A DNA stretch of 64,000 nt from GCA-2737725 sp965229355. GTDB lineage: Bacteria > Pseudomonadota > Alphaproteobacteria > Rhodospirillales > Rhodospirillaceae. The stretch covers positions 434,001 through 498,000 of the forward strand of contig OZ245869.1 in the NCBI GenBank assembly GCA_965229355.1. The letters are read 5' to 3'. Positions within the stretch are counted from its first letter, which is position 1, and each line of letters opens with the position of its first letter. The notes beneath the pieces are model-generated. The model was not told the DNA's origin, ran no database searches, and saw only the letters and a program-made list of their open reading frames with translations. This document shows, in pieces, positions 8,483-16,794 of this stretch. The position numbers and the translations under genes are program-made.

Positions 8483-9415
8483 ATGCGCCGCGTCGGTCGA
8501 TATTTCATCAGCATTGGGTTAATATTGAGCGGCATCGCAACAACATATGCGCAGGACCACAACACCGTGACGAATTCCGACACCATACAACCGCGATGGG
8601 ATGGCCTGCATGTAATCCAAGGCACACGCAGTTACGTCACGACACCTATGGGTCAAGTGCATTATTCAACACTTGGCGAAGGCACGCCTGTTGTGCTGCT
8701 GCACCAGACGCCATGGTTCGGGATTCAATATGCGAAGGCTCAGCCGTATCTCGCCAAGCAAGGCTTACGTGCGATTGCACCAGACACGCCTGGCTTTGGA
8801 TTGTCAGACTTGCCTGATCACCCGCCCACCGCTGATGAGTATGCCGACAACATCATCGCGTTCTTAGATGCGATGAATTTGAAAACAGTCGCGTTGGTGG
8901 GCCATCATACTGGCGCAACCTTGGCGGCCGCCACGGCTGCAAAACACCCAGACCGCATACGTTGCCTCGTGATGCATGGCGTGCCGCTTTATAATGCTGA
9001 AGAGCGTGCCGACCGGCTGAAAAACCAGCTTCACCCAAACATCGATATTCTGCCCGATGGCAGCCACATCCAAAACCGCTGGAAGCGCGTGGATGAAATG
9101 ATTTCACGCAAAACGGCCAAGCCTGAATCAGTGCAGTGGTCTGTGATGTCATTCTACTTGGCGGGCCAATACGAATGGTACGGCCATCAAGCCGCATTCA
9201 CATTCGATATGGAAAAGGCTATTCGCGCTATTAAAGCGCCGACACTGATTATGTCGAACACCGCTGACAGTATTCATGCGGCAGCGGCACGCACGCTCAA
9301 GATGCGCCCTGATTTTGCGTATCACGAATTGCCAGGCGGCAATTCGCACATGATGTACGACGACCCCGAGCCGTGGGCCACTGCTGTCAGCGCATTCATT
9401 AATTCAAAATGCTAA
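8483..9415 (+). CDS. exported alpha/beta hydrolase with His at the nucleophile position
   Basis: A 310-residue protein with a Sec signal (cleavage likely after TYA, residue 23) and an alpha/beta-hydrolase fold of the epoxide hydrolase/haloalkane dehalogenase branch: VVLLHQTPWFG, IAPDTPGFGLSD, an elbow VALVGHHTGATLAA, a late acidic segment NTADSIHAA and a final catalytic-type His in GGNSHMMYDD. The elbow normally has the form G-x-nucleophile-x-G; here it is GHHTG (residues 140-144), so His142 stands where Ser, Asp or Cys is expected. It may use non-classical chemistry or have lost hydrolase activity. It ends the IclR-led unit, and its stop overlaps the convergent flavin monooxygenase by 4 bases. 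Confidence 0.82.
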   Translation: MRRVGRYFISIGLILSGIATTYAQDHNTVTNSDTIQPRWDGLHVIQGTRSYVTTPMGQVHYSTLGEGTPVVLLHQTPWFGIQYAKAQPYLAKQGLRAIAPDTPGFGLSDLPDHPPTADEYADNIIAFLDAMNLKTVALVGHHTGATLAAATAAKHPDRIRCLVMHGVPLYNAEERADRLKNQLHPNIDILPDGSHIQNRWKRVDEMISRKTAKPESVQWSVMSFYLAGQYEWYGHQAAFTFDMEKAIRAIKAPTLIMSNTADSIHAAAARTLKMRPDFAYHELPGGNSHMMYDDPEPWATAVSAFINSKC

Positions 9416-10536
9416 GCGTGCGCTTTATCGTAGTCCGCGACTAAGGTCCGCAAGCGCGGAATCAGTTCCTGGCCATGCTCAACCACATCGGTCAGCAAAT
9501 TAAAGCCACGAATCATAAAGCCGGTCACGCCGATGTCGTAATACGCCAACATCGACGCGGCTACTTGCTCGGGCGTGCCGACAAACGATGGCGGCGCAGA
9601 ACCGCCAGAGGCGGCCACGGTGCCCGTCCATAAGCGACCGTCAATCAACTCGCCTTCAGAGGAGAGGTTATTGAGCTGCGCTAAATTGTTGGTCCCTTTT
9701 TTGGTCGAGAACGCAGGGTCATTCCTGCCACCGGCCATTCCCATTTCCACGGCAGTGCCTGTGGCCTTCATGCGCGCTTCGGCTTGAGCTCTCAGTGTAT
9801 CGGTAATGTCGCGGGCATTTCGCCACGCCAGCTCTTCTGTCTGCCCCAGAATAATCCTTACACCGCCTTGGAACGCGAGTTTGCGTTGATGGGTGGCCGC
9901 GTCTTTCTGAACGCGCTGAATTAGATCACTCGTCTTCGCCAGTGACTGCAAACTAAACGCATAAATATCTGCGTGCTGCGCCGCCATTGTTAACGACACC
10001 TCTGAACTGCCGCCCCAATACACAGGAATTGAAGGCTTCTGCACAGGCTGAATTTCCGACAGCGCGCGCTTAAACTTAAAATACGTGCCTTCGTGATCGA
10101 CCGGCGTGGTGCTGGACCACATCGCGCGCAAAATGCTCACGAACTCGCCCGAACGATGATAACGCTCATCCTTCGTCAAGAAGTCGCCGTCGCACTGCGT
10201 CTCAGCGTCATTGCCTGCCGAGATAATATGAATACCTGCGCGGCCATTGCTGAGATGATCAAGCGCTGCAAACTGACGCGCGGCCATAGTGGGCGCAACA
10301 AACCCAGGACGATGCGCCACCATAACCTTCAAACGATCGGTGTGCGCCAGAATGTCAGCCGCCAGCGGCATACTGTCGGGCCAGAATGAGCTTTGTGCAA
10401 CTAACGTTCTATCGTAGCCCGCATGGTCCATCGTGCGTGCGAATAAACGTAAGTACTCAGCGTCGAACACTTTGGGAGATTTGTAGGTCAGCGTCGTCTC
10501 GCGGTGCGAGATCATCCCCAAAATTTCAACAGGCAT
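9412..10536 (-). CDS. LLM-class flavin-dependent monooxygenase (SsuD-like)
   Basis: A 374-residue luciferase-like monooxygenase close to alkanesulfonate monooxygenase SsuD in length and motifs: VAHRPGFVAPTMAARQFAAL, DHLSNGRAGIHIISAGND, ERYHRSGEFVSILRAMW, HEGTYFKFK and IPVYWGGSSE. These enzymes use FMNH2 supplied by a partner reductase to oxidise a substrate with O2, for example cleaving sulfonates. No ssuE-type reductase gene is seen nearby. A clear GGGAGG lies upstream of the ATG. It is transcribed leftwards alone and converges on the alpha/beta hydrolase. The exact substrate is open: SsuD-like proteins also attack nitrogen- and sulfur-containing organics. Confidence 0.85.
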   Translation of the reverse strand: MPVEILGMISHRETTLTYKSPKVFDAEYLRLFARTMDHAGYDRTLVAQSSFWPDSMPLAADILAHTDRLKVMVAHRPGFVAPTMAARQFAALDHLSNGRAGIHIISAGNDAETQCDGDFLTKDERYHRSGEFVSILRAMWSSTTPVDHEGTYFKFKRALSEIQPVQKPSIPVYWGGSSEVSLTMAAQHADIYAFSLQSLAKTSDLIQRVQKDAATHQRKLAFQGGVRIILGQTEELAWRNARDITDTLRAQAEARMKATGTAVEMGMAGGRNDPAFSTKKGTNNLAQLNNLSSEGELIDGRLWTGTVAASGGSAPPSFVGTPEQVAASMLAYYDIGVTGFMIRGFNLLTDVVEHGQELIPRLRTLVADYDKAHA

Positions 10537-10647
10537 CTTTAAGCCCTCCCAGCTTGAGTGCCACTATGGAGGCTGATTTTCAGGCCCAAAGGTAGGGAAA
10601 AACGATAAATGTCCGCTTTTTGAAACAATGCTTTGGCGCAGATATAG

Positions 10648-10690
10648 AAACGCCGACGTCACGTGGGTTGAGCCACATCACGTCGGCGCT
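10648..10690 (-). terminator. Rho-independent terminator after the NmrA-type gene
   Basis: An inverted repeat of 15-16 bases per arm (10651-10666 and 10673-10688, arms beginning GCCGACGT, two mismatched pairs) encloses a 6-base loop. Read leftwards it ends in TTTCTAT, 25 bases beyond the stop of the gene at 10714-11574. The T-run is short, so termination may be partial. Confidence 0.6.
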
Positions 10691-10713
10691 ATAATGCTTA
10701 TATATATGCGGCT

Positions 10714-11574
10714 TTAGACCAGCGCCGCTTTGTAATCCGAGATGAACTTATCCAAGTTGGTCGGCGCGCGACCCAGCATTTTCTGCACGCCGTCGTTCAC
10801 CTCTTCGATCTCTTTTTGACCTTTAGCGGTCGTGGCGAAAATCTCGCAGACCGAGTCCACACGCCACGGATCAGGGATCGCTTTCAGCAAGTTCGCACGG
10901 TACACGTCCAACGGCGGATCAATGTACTTCACCTCTTTGCCCAAGATCGCCGTCATGCGCTTGGCGACATCATCAAACGACACGCTTTCAGGGCCGGTCA
11001 GTTTGTAGCTTTGACCTTCATGGCCTTGCTCCAACAGCACCTTCGCAACGATCTCGCCGGAATCACGGCAATCGATCATGCTGATGCGTGCTTTACCCAC
11101 GGGCATTACGATCTCACCGCGCTCTTTGATACCTTTGGCGGCAGCTAATAATGTCTGCATGTAGAAGTTCGGCTTGATCATCGTCCACGGCACGCCCGAG
11201 GCTTTGATGTAGGCCTCGCTCGCAGCATGGGCTTCAGGAACGCGCGCACCGATACCGGCATGTGCTTCAATCGATGACACCTTCACCAAGTGGCGTACGC
11301 CTGCAGCTTTCGCGAGGTCGGTGAACTGCGCTTCCATGGCTTGTTGTTCTTGCGTGTTGATCAGCAGCAAGAAGGCGCGCTCAATGCCTTTCAACGCTTC
11401 TTTCAAGAACGCTGTATCGGCCAAATCGCCCACAGCGATTTCGTGACCCATCTCGGCCAGCTTGGTCGCGCGGCTGGCATCGCGGGTTACAACGCGTGCT
11501 TTTTTACCAGTTTCAGCAATCTTTTGTGCTGCGACCATGCCTGTCTTGCCGGTCGCTCCCGTCAGAAGAATCAT
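10714..11574 (-). CDS. NmrA-like atypical short-chain dehydrogenase / NAD(P)-binding protein
   Basis: A 286-residue protein with an N-terminal NAD(P)-binding motif LLTGATGKTGMVAAQKI (residues 3-19), a basic patch at the end of strand 2 (ARVVTRDASRA) suiting NADP, and GDLADTAFLKEALKGIERAF and LVKVSSIEAHAG in the order of the NmrA/QorB group. The active-site Tyr-x3-Lys of classical SDRs is not evident, as usual for this group, which includes redox sensors and quinone reductases. AAAGGA lies 6 bases before the ATG. It sits alone between a terminator and the LacI gene, and no substrate can be assigned. Confidence 0.82.
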   Translation of the reverse strand: MILLTGATGKTGMVAAQKIAETGKKARVVTRDASRATKLAEMGHEIAVGDLADTAFLKEALKGIERAFLLLINTQEQQAMEAQFTDLAKAAGVRHLVKVSSIEAHAGIGARVPEAHAASEAYIKASGVPWTMIKPNFYMQTLLAAAKGIKERGEIVMPVGKARISMIDCRDSGEIVAKVLLEQGHEGQSYKLTGPESVSFDDVAKRMTAILGKEVKYIDPPLDVYRANLLKAIPDPWRVDSVCEIFATTAKGQKEIEEVNDGVQKMLGRAPTNLDKFISDYKAALV

Positions 11575-11717
11575 TGTATTTCCTTTAATGTCTCAAGGGT
11601 CACAGAGGACACCAGAATCGCCCCTGCCCCGTTCATTGCACGGCCCCCACGGAATGTTAAGTGGGCTTCCCGCATGGCTACCGGCAGATAGCTATTGGTA
11701 TCCGTTAATCGGGAAAA

Positions 11718-12722
11718 TCAGGCGCTTTCTCGGGCAATCAGGCGGAAGCCGACGTCAATCGACTGGCCTTTCAGGTTCTCGCCAGCCGCTTGCCTGCGAA
11801 TAGCGGCAATCGCTTCGCGGGCAATGCGGGCGCCGTCGACATCGACGGTCGTGATGGTCGGGCGCATTTCGCCAGCTATCGAACTGTTGCCAAAACCGAT
11901 CACGGCGAAGTTATCGGGCACGCGCAAACCCGCAGCGTGTGCTTCAACGATCAAACCCTGCGCCAGATAGTCTGAACCGCACACGACGATATCAGGCATT
12001 TCGGGAAGGCGTTTAATCTCAGCGAACACGCGACGCGCATGACCAAATCGAGATGGAATATCGACGGACGCTTCTGTGATGGGGCCACCGTTGGCTGACT
12101 CCCACTCTTCGATGAAACCATCGCGACGCATGCGTGCGCGGGTTCCTTCGGCGGTGATCACATGCGGTCTGCGATACCCACGCGACAACACAAAGCGCGC
12201 GACATCACGGCCTGCATCGCGGTGTGAGAAACCAACTGCTAAACCCAACGGATTTTCAGGCAGTTCCCAAATCTGAATGAACAAACTGGATGAGCGGCGC
12301 ACCAACTCTTCGACTTCAGGACCAATCGGACCTGTTGAAATAATTGCATCGACACGGCGGCTTAAAGCAGCACGGATCAGCTCTTCCGTGCGCGCGGTTG
12401 AAACCCCCGTGAGGCCCAACATCACAGTCGTGCCTGCCGCGGCCAATTCTTCGACCATCGATTCAATCGTGTCGTTGAAGATTGAGTCGGTGAGATGCGG
12501 GATTAGCACCGCCACCATTTTTGATTTACTCGACGCCAAACCACCGGCCAGCAAATTCGGGATGTACCCTGTTGCCGCAATAGCAGCCTTGATGCGCTCG
12601 GCTGTGGTTTGCGCCACGACTGATGGGTTGTTGACGTAACGGCTGACTGTTGCGGTCGACACCCCGGCATGGGCGGCCACATCATCAAGCGTTGGGGTCT
12701 TGGCAGTGAGGTCGTTCATCAC
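11718..12722 (-). CDS. LacI family transcriptional regulator
   Basis: A 334-residue repressor with the LacI DNA-binding head at residues 10-60 (LDDVAAHAGVSTATVSRYVN, then IPNLLAGGLASS with the hinge) and a periplasmic-binding-like effector core (MVAVLIPHLTDSIFNDTIES, IVVCGSDYLAQGLIVEAHAA, VIGFGNSSIAGEMRPTITTV). The helix 2-3 residues and hinge predict a palindromic site with a central CG. Three such sites (14101-14114, 16765-16778, 24824-24837) lie at nearby promoters, so it most likely governs the P450, MFS, TonB receptor and CapA units. It lies downstream of the P450 on the same strand with its own 168-base leader. The effector is unknown; the family commonly senses sugars or related compounds. 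Confidence 0.9.
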   Translation of the reverse strand: MMNDLTAKTPTLDDVAAHAGVSTATVSRYVNNPSVVAQTTAERIKAAIAATGYIPNLLAGGLASSKSKMVAVLIPHLTDSIFNDTIESMVEELAAAGTTVMLGLTGVSTARTEELIRAALSRRVDAIISTGPIGPEVEELVRRSSSLFIQIWELPENPLGLAVGFSHRDAGRDVARFVLSRGYRRPHVITAEGTRARMRRDGFIEEWESANGGPITEASVDIPSRFGHARRVFAEIKRLPEMPDIVVCGSDYLAQGLIVEAHAAGLRVPDNFAVIGFGNSSIAGEMRPTITTVDVDGARIAREAIAAIRRQAAGENLKGQSIDVGFRLIARESA

Positions 12723-12890
12723 ATATCAATCGGCTACACTTAAAGGGTGAGTTTAGTCGCCCCTGTGACTGCGTCCAATTATATAGTGTGGCCCCTGCAA
12801 TTGCAGGCCCGGATCAGGGCCCAGTGGGGGATAACCCAGAAGTATGTGGAAAAATTTGGAGGCCAAAGACCCCACATAATCCACAGAAAA
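12723..12890 (-). promoter_or_regulatory. lacI leader and candidate promoter
   Basis: This gap between the P450 stop and the lacI start holds a perfect 14-base palindrome CCTGCAATTGCAGG (12794-12807) just upstream of a leftward TATAAT (12778-12783). The palindrome overlaps where a -35 box would lie, so it could be an autoregulatory site. It does not match the AAGCGCTT-centred operators found elsewhere, so a different protein may bind it. Confidence 0.4.
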
Positions 12891-14069
12891 TCAGGTGAAT
12901 TTGAGTGGCACCGAGAGCGCACCGATTTCGGGCCAGCGGCTGACGCTGACTGGGCCCGCCAAATCAAACTCGCGGGTCGCTGATAAAATTTCTTCTAACG
13001 CCACGCGCAATTGCATGCGGCCCAGGTGCACGCCGGGGCAGTTATGCGGTCCACGTCCGAATGCCAAATGCTGAGCAATATTCTCGCGGTTGAGAATGAA
13101 TTGATCCCCTTGCGGGAACATATCTTCATCACGGTTGGCCGACGCGTACACCAACGCAATCGGTTCCGTCGCCGGAATGGTACGGCCTTGGAATTCCACA
13201 TCACAGACAGCGGTACGCGCGAAGCCACGATAAGGCGTGTAAAGCCGCAAGAATTCTTCAATCGCAGCCGGGATCAGCGACGGATCAGCACGCAGTTGTT
13301 GCTGCAAGGCTTTATCGCGCGATAAGTGGACGCAGATGTTCCCAATCATCACCATGGGCGCGACCATGCCAACCACCAAGACCTGGCGCACTGTTCCCAC
13401 CAATAACTCTTCCGGCAATGGCTCGCCGTTATGGCGTGCCATCAGCAACGCACTTGTTGGATCAAGGTCTGGGTCTTGCGGTTCGGCGCGACGCAATGCA
13501 ATCAGCCCACGCGCCATCTCGTATAAACGAAGACTCGTGTCTTTCATGGTCTGCGGCGTGTTGGAGTGGACCGCCAGAATAAATGCGCGACCCGCCTCAT
13601 GCAGCGTGCTCAGTTGGTCGGGTGGCATGCGCATCCATTCGCCAAACACATGCACCGGCAGATAACTTGAAAGCTCAACGCAAATATCGCCACCACCCTT
13701 AGCGACCATCGGATCCAGCAAACGGCGCGTCAGCTCTCGCGCTTTGGGGGCAAAGCTTTCCGAGCGTTCCAGCGACAACAGCGGATTTAGCGCCTTGCGA
13801 TACGGCGTGTGTTCCGGCGGATCCAAGTGCAAAGGCGGGCGACGACCCGTGAACGCGACTTTGGGGATCACATTCTGCACGGACGTAATAAATACTGACG
13901 AATCAGAAGCGGCGCGCTTTACATCTTCGTACTTTGTCAGCGCCCAAAACCCACCTAAGCCATTCGTATGCGCAACAGGACATTGCGCGCGTAACCGTTC
14001 GTAGTCGCGGTGCGCGCTATCAAAATCTTCCGGCTGTTCCGGATCAAAGTCCTGGTGTGCGGTGCTCAT
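12891..14069 (-). CDS. cytochrome P450 lacking the usual I-helix acid-alcohol pair
   Basis: A 392-residue soluble bacterial P450. The heme ligand loop is AFGRGPHNCPGVHLGRMQ, with the proximal Cys in the correct FGxGxHxCxG frame. The K-helix ExxR is EEFLR, and PPEHTPYRKALNPLL is the C-helix contact. The I-helix oxygen-activation motif, usually AGHETT, reads GMVAPM: both the acidic residue and the Thr are replaced. ATG 14069 gives a typical N-terminus; a TTG at 14105 and an ATG at 14081 are possible starts. No ferredoxin or reductase gene is close. It diverges from an MFS carrier across a LacI-type operator and is followed by the lacI gene. Confidence 0.88.
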   Translation of the reverse strand: MSTAHQDFDPEQPEDFDSAHRDYERLRAQCPVAHTNGLGGFWALTKYEDVKRAASDSSVFITSVQNVIPKVAFTGRRPPLHLDPPEHTPYRKALNPLLSLERSESFAPKARELTRRLLDPMVAKGGGDICVELSSYLPVHVFGEWMRMPPDQLSTLHEAGRAFILAVHSNTPQTMKDTSLRLYEMARGLIALRRAEPQDPDLDPTSALLMARHNGEPLPEELLVGTVRQVLVVGMVAPMVMIGNICVHLSRDKALQQQLRADPSLIPAAIEEFLRLYTPYRGFARTAVCDVEFQGRTIPATEPIALVYASANRDEDMFPQGDQFILNRENIAQHLAFGRGPHNCPGVHLGRMQLRVALEEILSATREFDLAGPVSVSRWPEIGALSVPLKFT

Positions 14070-14100
14070 GCTAAGCTGCATAAGTGTCGACGCGGAATTA

Positions 14101-14114
14101 TGCAAGCGCTATCA
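14101..14114. promoter_or_regulatory. LacI-type operator 1 (P450 / MFS divergent promoter)
   Basis: TGCAAGCGCTATCA, with a central AGCGCT palindrome, lies in the divergent P450-MFS region. It differs at two of 14 positions from the sites at 16765-16778 and 24824-24837. It has the CG-centred form expected for LacI-family repressors, and a gene for one lies at 11718-12722. Confidence 0.6.
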
Positions 14115-14157
14115 TTTGCCCTCTTTAGGGTCGGCACGCCAGAGTGGGGACGAAAAA

Positions 14158-15441
14158 TTGAGCGACTCCGTCGAGCAACGCATTGGAAAAAAAGTTATAC
14201 GGCGCTTGGTGTTACCGGCCGCGCTCTACATTCTCGTCGGCGCTATAGACCGCACGAATGTGGGATTTGCTGCGCTGGAAATGAACCGCTCGCTGGGTTT
14301 ATCGCCGACTCAATATGGGTTCGCAGCGGGGGTTTTGTTCATTGGCTACATGATCGCCAAGTACCCCTCTGTCTTATTATACGAAGCGGTTGGCATGCGC
14401 CGGTGGCTCACCGCCATCACCGCCGCATGGGGCGTTGCATCGTGCCTTATGGCTGCGGTCGGTACGGAGTGGGAACTTTATCTGCTGCGTGTGCTGATTG
14501 GATTTGCGGAAGGCGGGCTGTCGTCAGGCTTGATGCTGTACTTAAGTCAGTGGGCGCCCGAGCGGTATCGCGCTTCTATTTTGGCAATTCCCATTACATC
14601 TATCTCTGTCGCGCAAATTATCGGCGCGCCGTTGTCGGGCTGGCTACTTGATCTCAATCATCCCTTCGGCATGGAAAGCTGGCGCTTCATGTTTATTGTC
14701 GAAGCACTGCCTGCCGTTGCGTTGGCGATCTTCGCGTGGCTGCATTTCCCTGATCTTCCCAATGACGCGCGCTGGCTGGATGATGAAGAACGCACATGGC
14801 TGCGCACAAACATCAAGCCGCCGACAAAACCCGCAGCGGGCAAGCATAATCCTGAACGTTGGGGCGTGTTGAAAAGCCCCATGGGGTGGGTGTGCGCGGC
14901 TATTTGGTTCTGCATTCTCGCGTCTAACTACGGCATTATGTTTTGGTTGCCACAGATCGTGAAAAGCATGACCGACTTGAGTGCGGGAATGACAGGGGTG
15001 ATCGTTGCGCTACCCTGGGCCGCGAGTGCAATTGGTCTGCTGCTCAACGCGCGACACTCCGACAAAACCGGCGAACGCTTCTTGCACGTTGCATTGCCTG
15101 CACTTATCGGCGGCATTGGCTTATTACTAGCGAATATATTTGGCGCTGGATTACCAGGACTCATTGCACTGGTCATCGGTGGGGCCTGTACCGGCTGCAC
15201 CGTTGCAGCGTTTTGGGCAATCCCTACGCGCCTGCTCACACCCGGCAGTTTGGCCATGGGCATTGTTGTGATCAATATGACGGGCAGTTTGGCCGGGGCC
15301 AGTATTCCGCCATTGATGGGCTTGTTGCGGGAAACCACAGGCTCGTTCTTTCCGCCCACATTATTGTTGTTTGGCATTGCTGTCTTGTGTGCCGCACTGA
15401 CGTTGGGGGCCCGCGCCATGGCACAACGTAACGTCGGCTAA
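14158..15441 (+). CDS. MFS transporter, anion:cation symporter type
   Basis: A 427-residue inner-membrane carrier with about 12 hydrophobic segments. The N-terminal block AIDRTNVGFAALEMNRSLGL and GFAAGVLFIGYMIAKYPSVL is diagnostic of the ACS/phthalate-permease branch, which imports organic acids with protons. I place the start at TTG 14158 because GGGGA sits 8 bases upstream and the protein then opens with LSDSVEQRIGKKVIRRLVLP; the frame remains open to 14062, which would overlap the P450 start. It diverges from the P450, is preceded by the LacI-type operator and is followed after 5 bases by a second MFS gene. It probably imports the substrate or a product of this LacI-linked cluster. Confidence 0.85.
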   Translation: MSDSVEQRIGKKVIRRLVLPAALYILVGAIDRTNVGFAALEMNRSLGLSPTQYGFAAGVLFIGYMIAKYPSVLLYEAVGMRRWLTAITAAWGVASCLMAAVGTEWELYLLRVLIGFAEGGLSSGLMLYLSQWAPERYRASILAIPITSISVAQIIGAPLSGWLLDLNHPFGMESWRFMFIVEALPAVALAIFAWLHFPDLPNDARWLDDEERTWLRTNIKPPTKPAAGKHNPERWGVLKSPMGWVCAAIWFCILASNYGIMFWLPQIVKSMTDLSAGMTGVIVALPWAASAIGLLLNARHSDKTGERFLHVALPALIGGIGLLLANIFGAGLPGLIALVIGGACTGCTVAAFWAIPTRLLTPGSLAMGIVVINMTGSLAGASIPPLMGLLRETTGSFFPPTLLLFGIAVLCAALTLGARAMAQRNVG

Positions 15442-15446
15442 GCACC

Positions 15447-16619
15447 ATGAGCGCGTCCACCGCCAAGCACGGGAATGCGATTATCGTCACACTTGCGGCC
15501 ATCGCGGCATTGGGCTCGATGGCAATTCACATGCTGGTGCCAGCATTGCCTTTACTGGCGCATGATCTGTCTGTGGGTGAAGCCCAAGCGCAACTCGCCG
15601 TCAGTGTCTATTTAGCTGGCTTGGGTGGCGGGCAATTTATTGTAGGCCCTGCCGCAGATCGCTTGGGGCGACGCCCCGTGATGATGATGGGGCTTGTCTG
15701 CTACATCATCGGCGCGGCGGTTGCAGCATTCGCATCAAGTCTGCCGGTGCTTCTGGCCGCGCGTTTACTTCAAGCTCTGGGCGGTGCTGCTGGTGTTGTG
15801 ACCGCGCGCGTGATGGTAAGCGATGTGTTCGACCCCAAAGAAGCCGCCGCAAAACAAGCCACACTGATGGCTGTGGTGTTGATCTCGCCCGCCCTCGCCC
15901 CACTGATTGGCGGCGCACTGGCCGATACAACAGGATGGCGCGCGATCATGGGCTTGCTGTGCGTGGCGGGGTTATTCTCTGTCATCATGGTGAAACGCCT
16001 GCTGCCTGAAACACATCAGCCCGTAGCAGCATCGGGCAACGCCCTTAAAAACATTGCGATTGGTTACAGCCGCTTACTGCGCAATCGCCGCTTTCTGTTC
16101 ACGACAGGTGTGCTGGCCACCGCCAGTAGCGGGCTTTATATGTTCTTGGGCGCATCGTCGTTTCTGCTGATCCATCGCTTTGGGCTGACATCGGCAGAAA
16201 CGGGCGCAGGTTTATTGACGGTTGCTGTCGCCAGTGTGCTGGGCACGCGCTTTGTGGTGTTGGCGCAAAAATGCGGCGATGCCTTAAGTATCGGTGCTGC
16301 CATTTCAGTCACGGGTGCTGTCGGTGCACTGATGTGCGCGACCATCGACATCAACAGCGCAGTCACGTTTATAGCGCCGATGACTTTATTAGGTGTTGGC
16401 GCTGGCCTGATGGGCCCCACGGCGATTACGGAAATTGCATATCTCGAAACCGGATTGGCCGCGACCGCCACCAGTTTGGCTGGCGCAACACAAATGCTTT
16501 CAAGCGGCGCTGCCATTGCAGCGCTTGGATTATTCGCACCGATTGATCCGCTGACACTCAGCATTGCTTTGGTGTGCGCAACGGCATCAACACTCACCTG
16601 TTCTTTGCTCCGCAAATAA
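15447..16619 (+). CDS. MFS efflux transporter, Bcr/CflA family
   Basis: A 390-residue, 12-helix carrier of the Bcr/CflA drug:proton antiporter branch. HMLVPALPLLAHDLSV in helix 1, GQFIVGPAADRLGRRPVMMM for the loop 2-3 signature, and LLQALGGAAGVVTARVMVSD are characteristic. It starts at ATG 15447, 5 bases after the previous MFS gene, so the two are co-transcribed. Its role is probably export of a toxic intermediate or the substrate itself; drug resistance is the family's best known role but is not shown here. It ends 175 bases before the TonB receptor. Confidence 0.87.
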   Translation: MSASTAKHGNAIIVTLAAIAALGSMAIHMLVPALPLLAHDLSVGEAQAQLAVSVYLAGLGGGQFIVGPAADRLGRRPVMMMGLVCYIIGAAVAAFASSLPVLLAARLLQALGGAAGVVTARVMVSDVFDPKEAAAKQATLMAVVLISPALAPLIGGALADTTGWRAIMGLLCVAGLFSVIMVKRLLPETHQPVAASGNALKNIAIGYSRLLRNRRFLFTTGVLATASSGLYMFLGASSFLLIHRFGLTSAETGAGLLTVAVASVLGTRFVVLAQKCGDALSIGAAISVTGAVGALMCATIDINSAVTFIAPMTLLGVGAGLMGPTAITEIAYLETGLAATATSLAGATQMLSSGAAIAALGLFAPIDPLTLSIALVCATASTLTCSLLRK

Positions 16620-16676
16620 AATGCGGCGTCGACAAATGCTGCGCTAGCTAACATTTTGCTGCATCAGCGAACAACT

Positions 16677-16743
16677 GTTGTGTGCATGTCACAACATTCC
16701 ACGTGTTAGTCGCAGCTCCCGAATAGTTATTGTGCATAACAAT
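16677..16743. promoter_or_regulatory. two inverted repeats upstream of the TonB receptor
   Basis: GTTGTG-N7-CACAAC at 16677-16695 and ATTGT-N5-ACAAT at 16729-16743 lie upstream of the receptor and of its LacI-type operator. The second has the same half-sites and spacing as the element at 39770-39784 in front of the vdh operon. They may bind a second regulator; the link is by sequence similarity only. Confidence 0.35.
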
Positions 16744-16764
16744 TTTTTGGCTTTAAACTGCCAA

Positions 16765-16778
16765 TGTAAGCGCTTTCT
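16765..16778. promoter_or_regulatory. LacI-type operator 2 (TonB receptor promoter)
   Basis: TGTAAGCGCTTTCT, centred on the perfect palindrome AAGCGCTT, ends 17 bases before the TonB receptor ATG and just upstream of its GGGGGAGGA ribosome site. That position suits direct repression. It matches the site at 24824-24837 at 13 of 14 bases. Confidence 0.65.
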
Positions 16779-16794
16779 ATCAAGGGGGAGGACC

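Noticed and set aside
14010..14651. 213-residue rightward open frame over the P450 start and the MFS gene
   Set aside because: Its translation is Arg/Cys/His-rich with no family features and it lies in another frame of the well-supported MFS gene.
16136..16654. 172-residue leftward open frame antisense to the Bcr/CflA gene
   Set aside because: Shadow frame of a real transporter gene with no supporting features.
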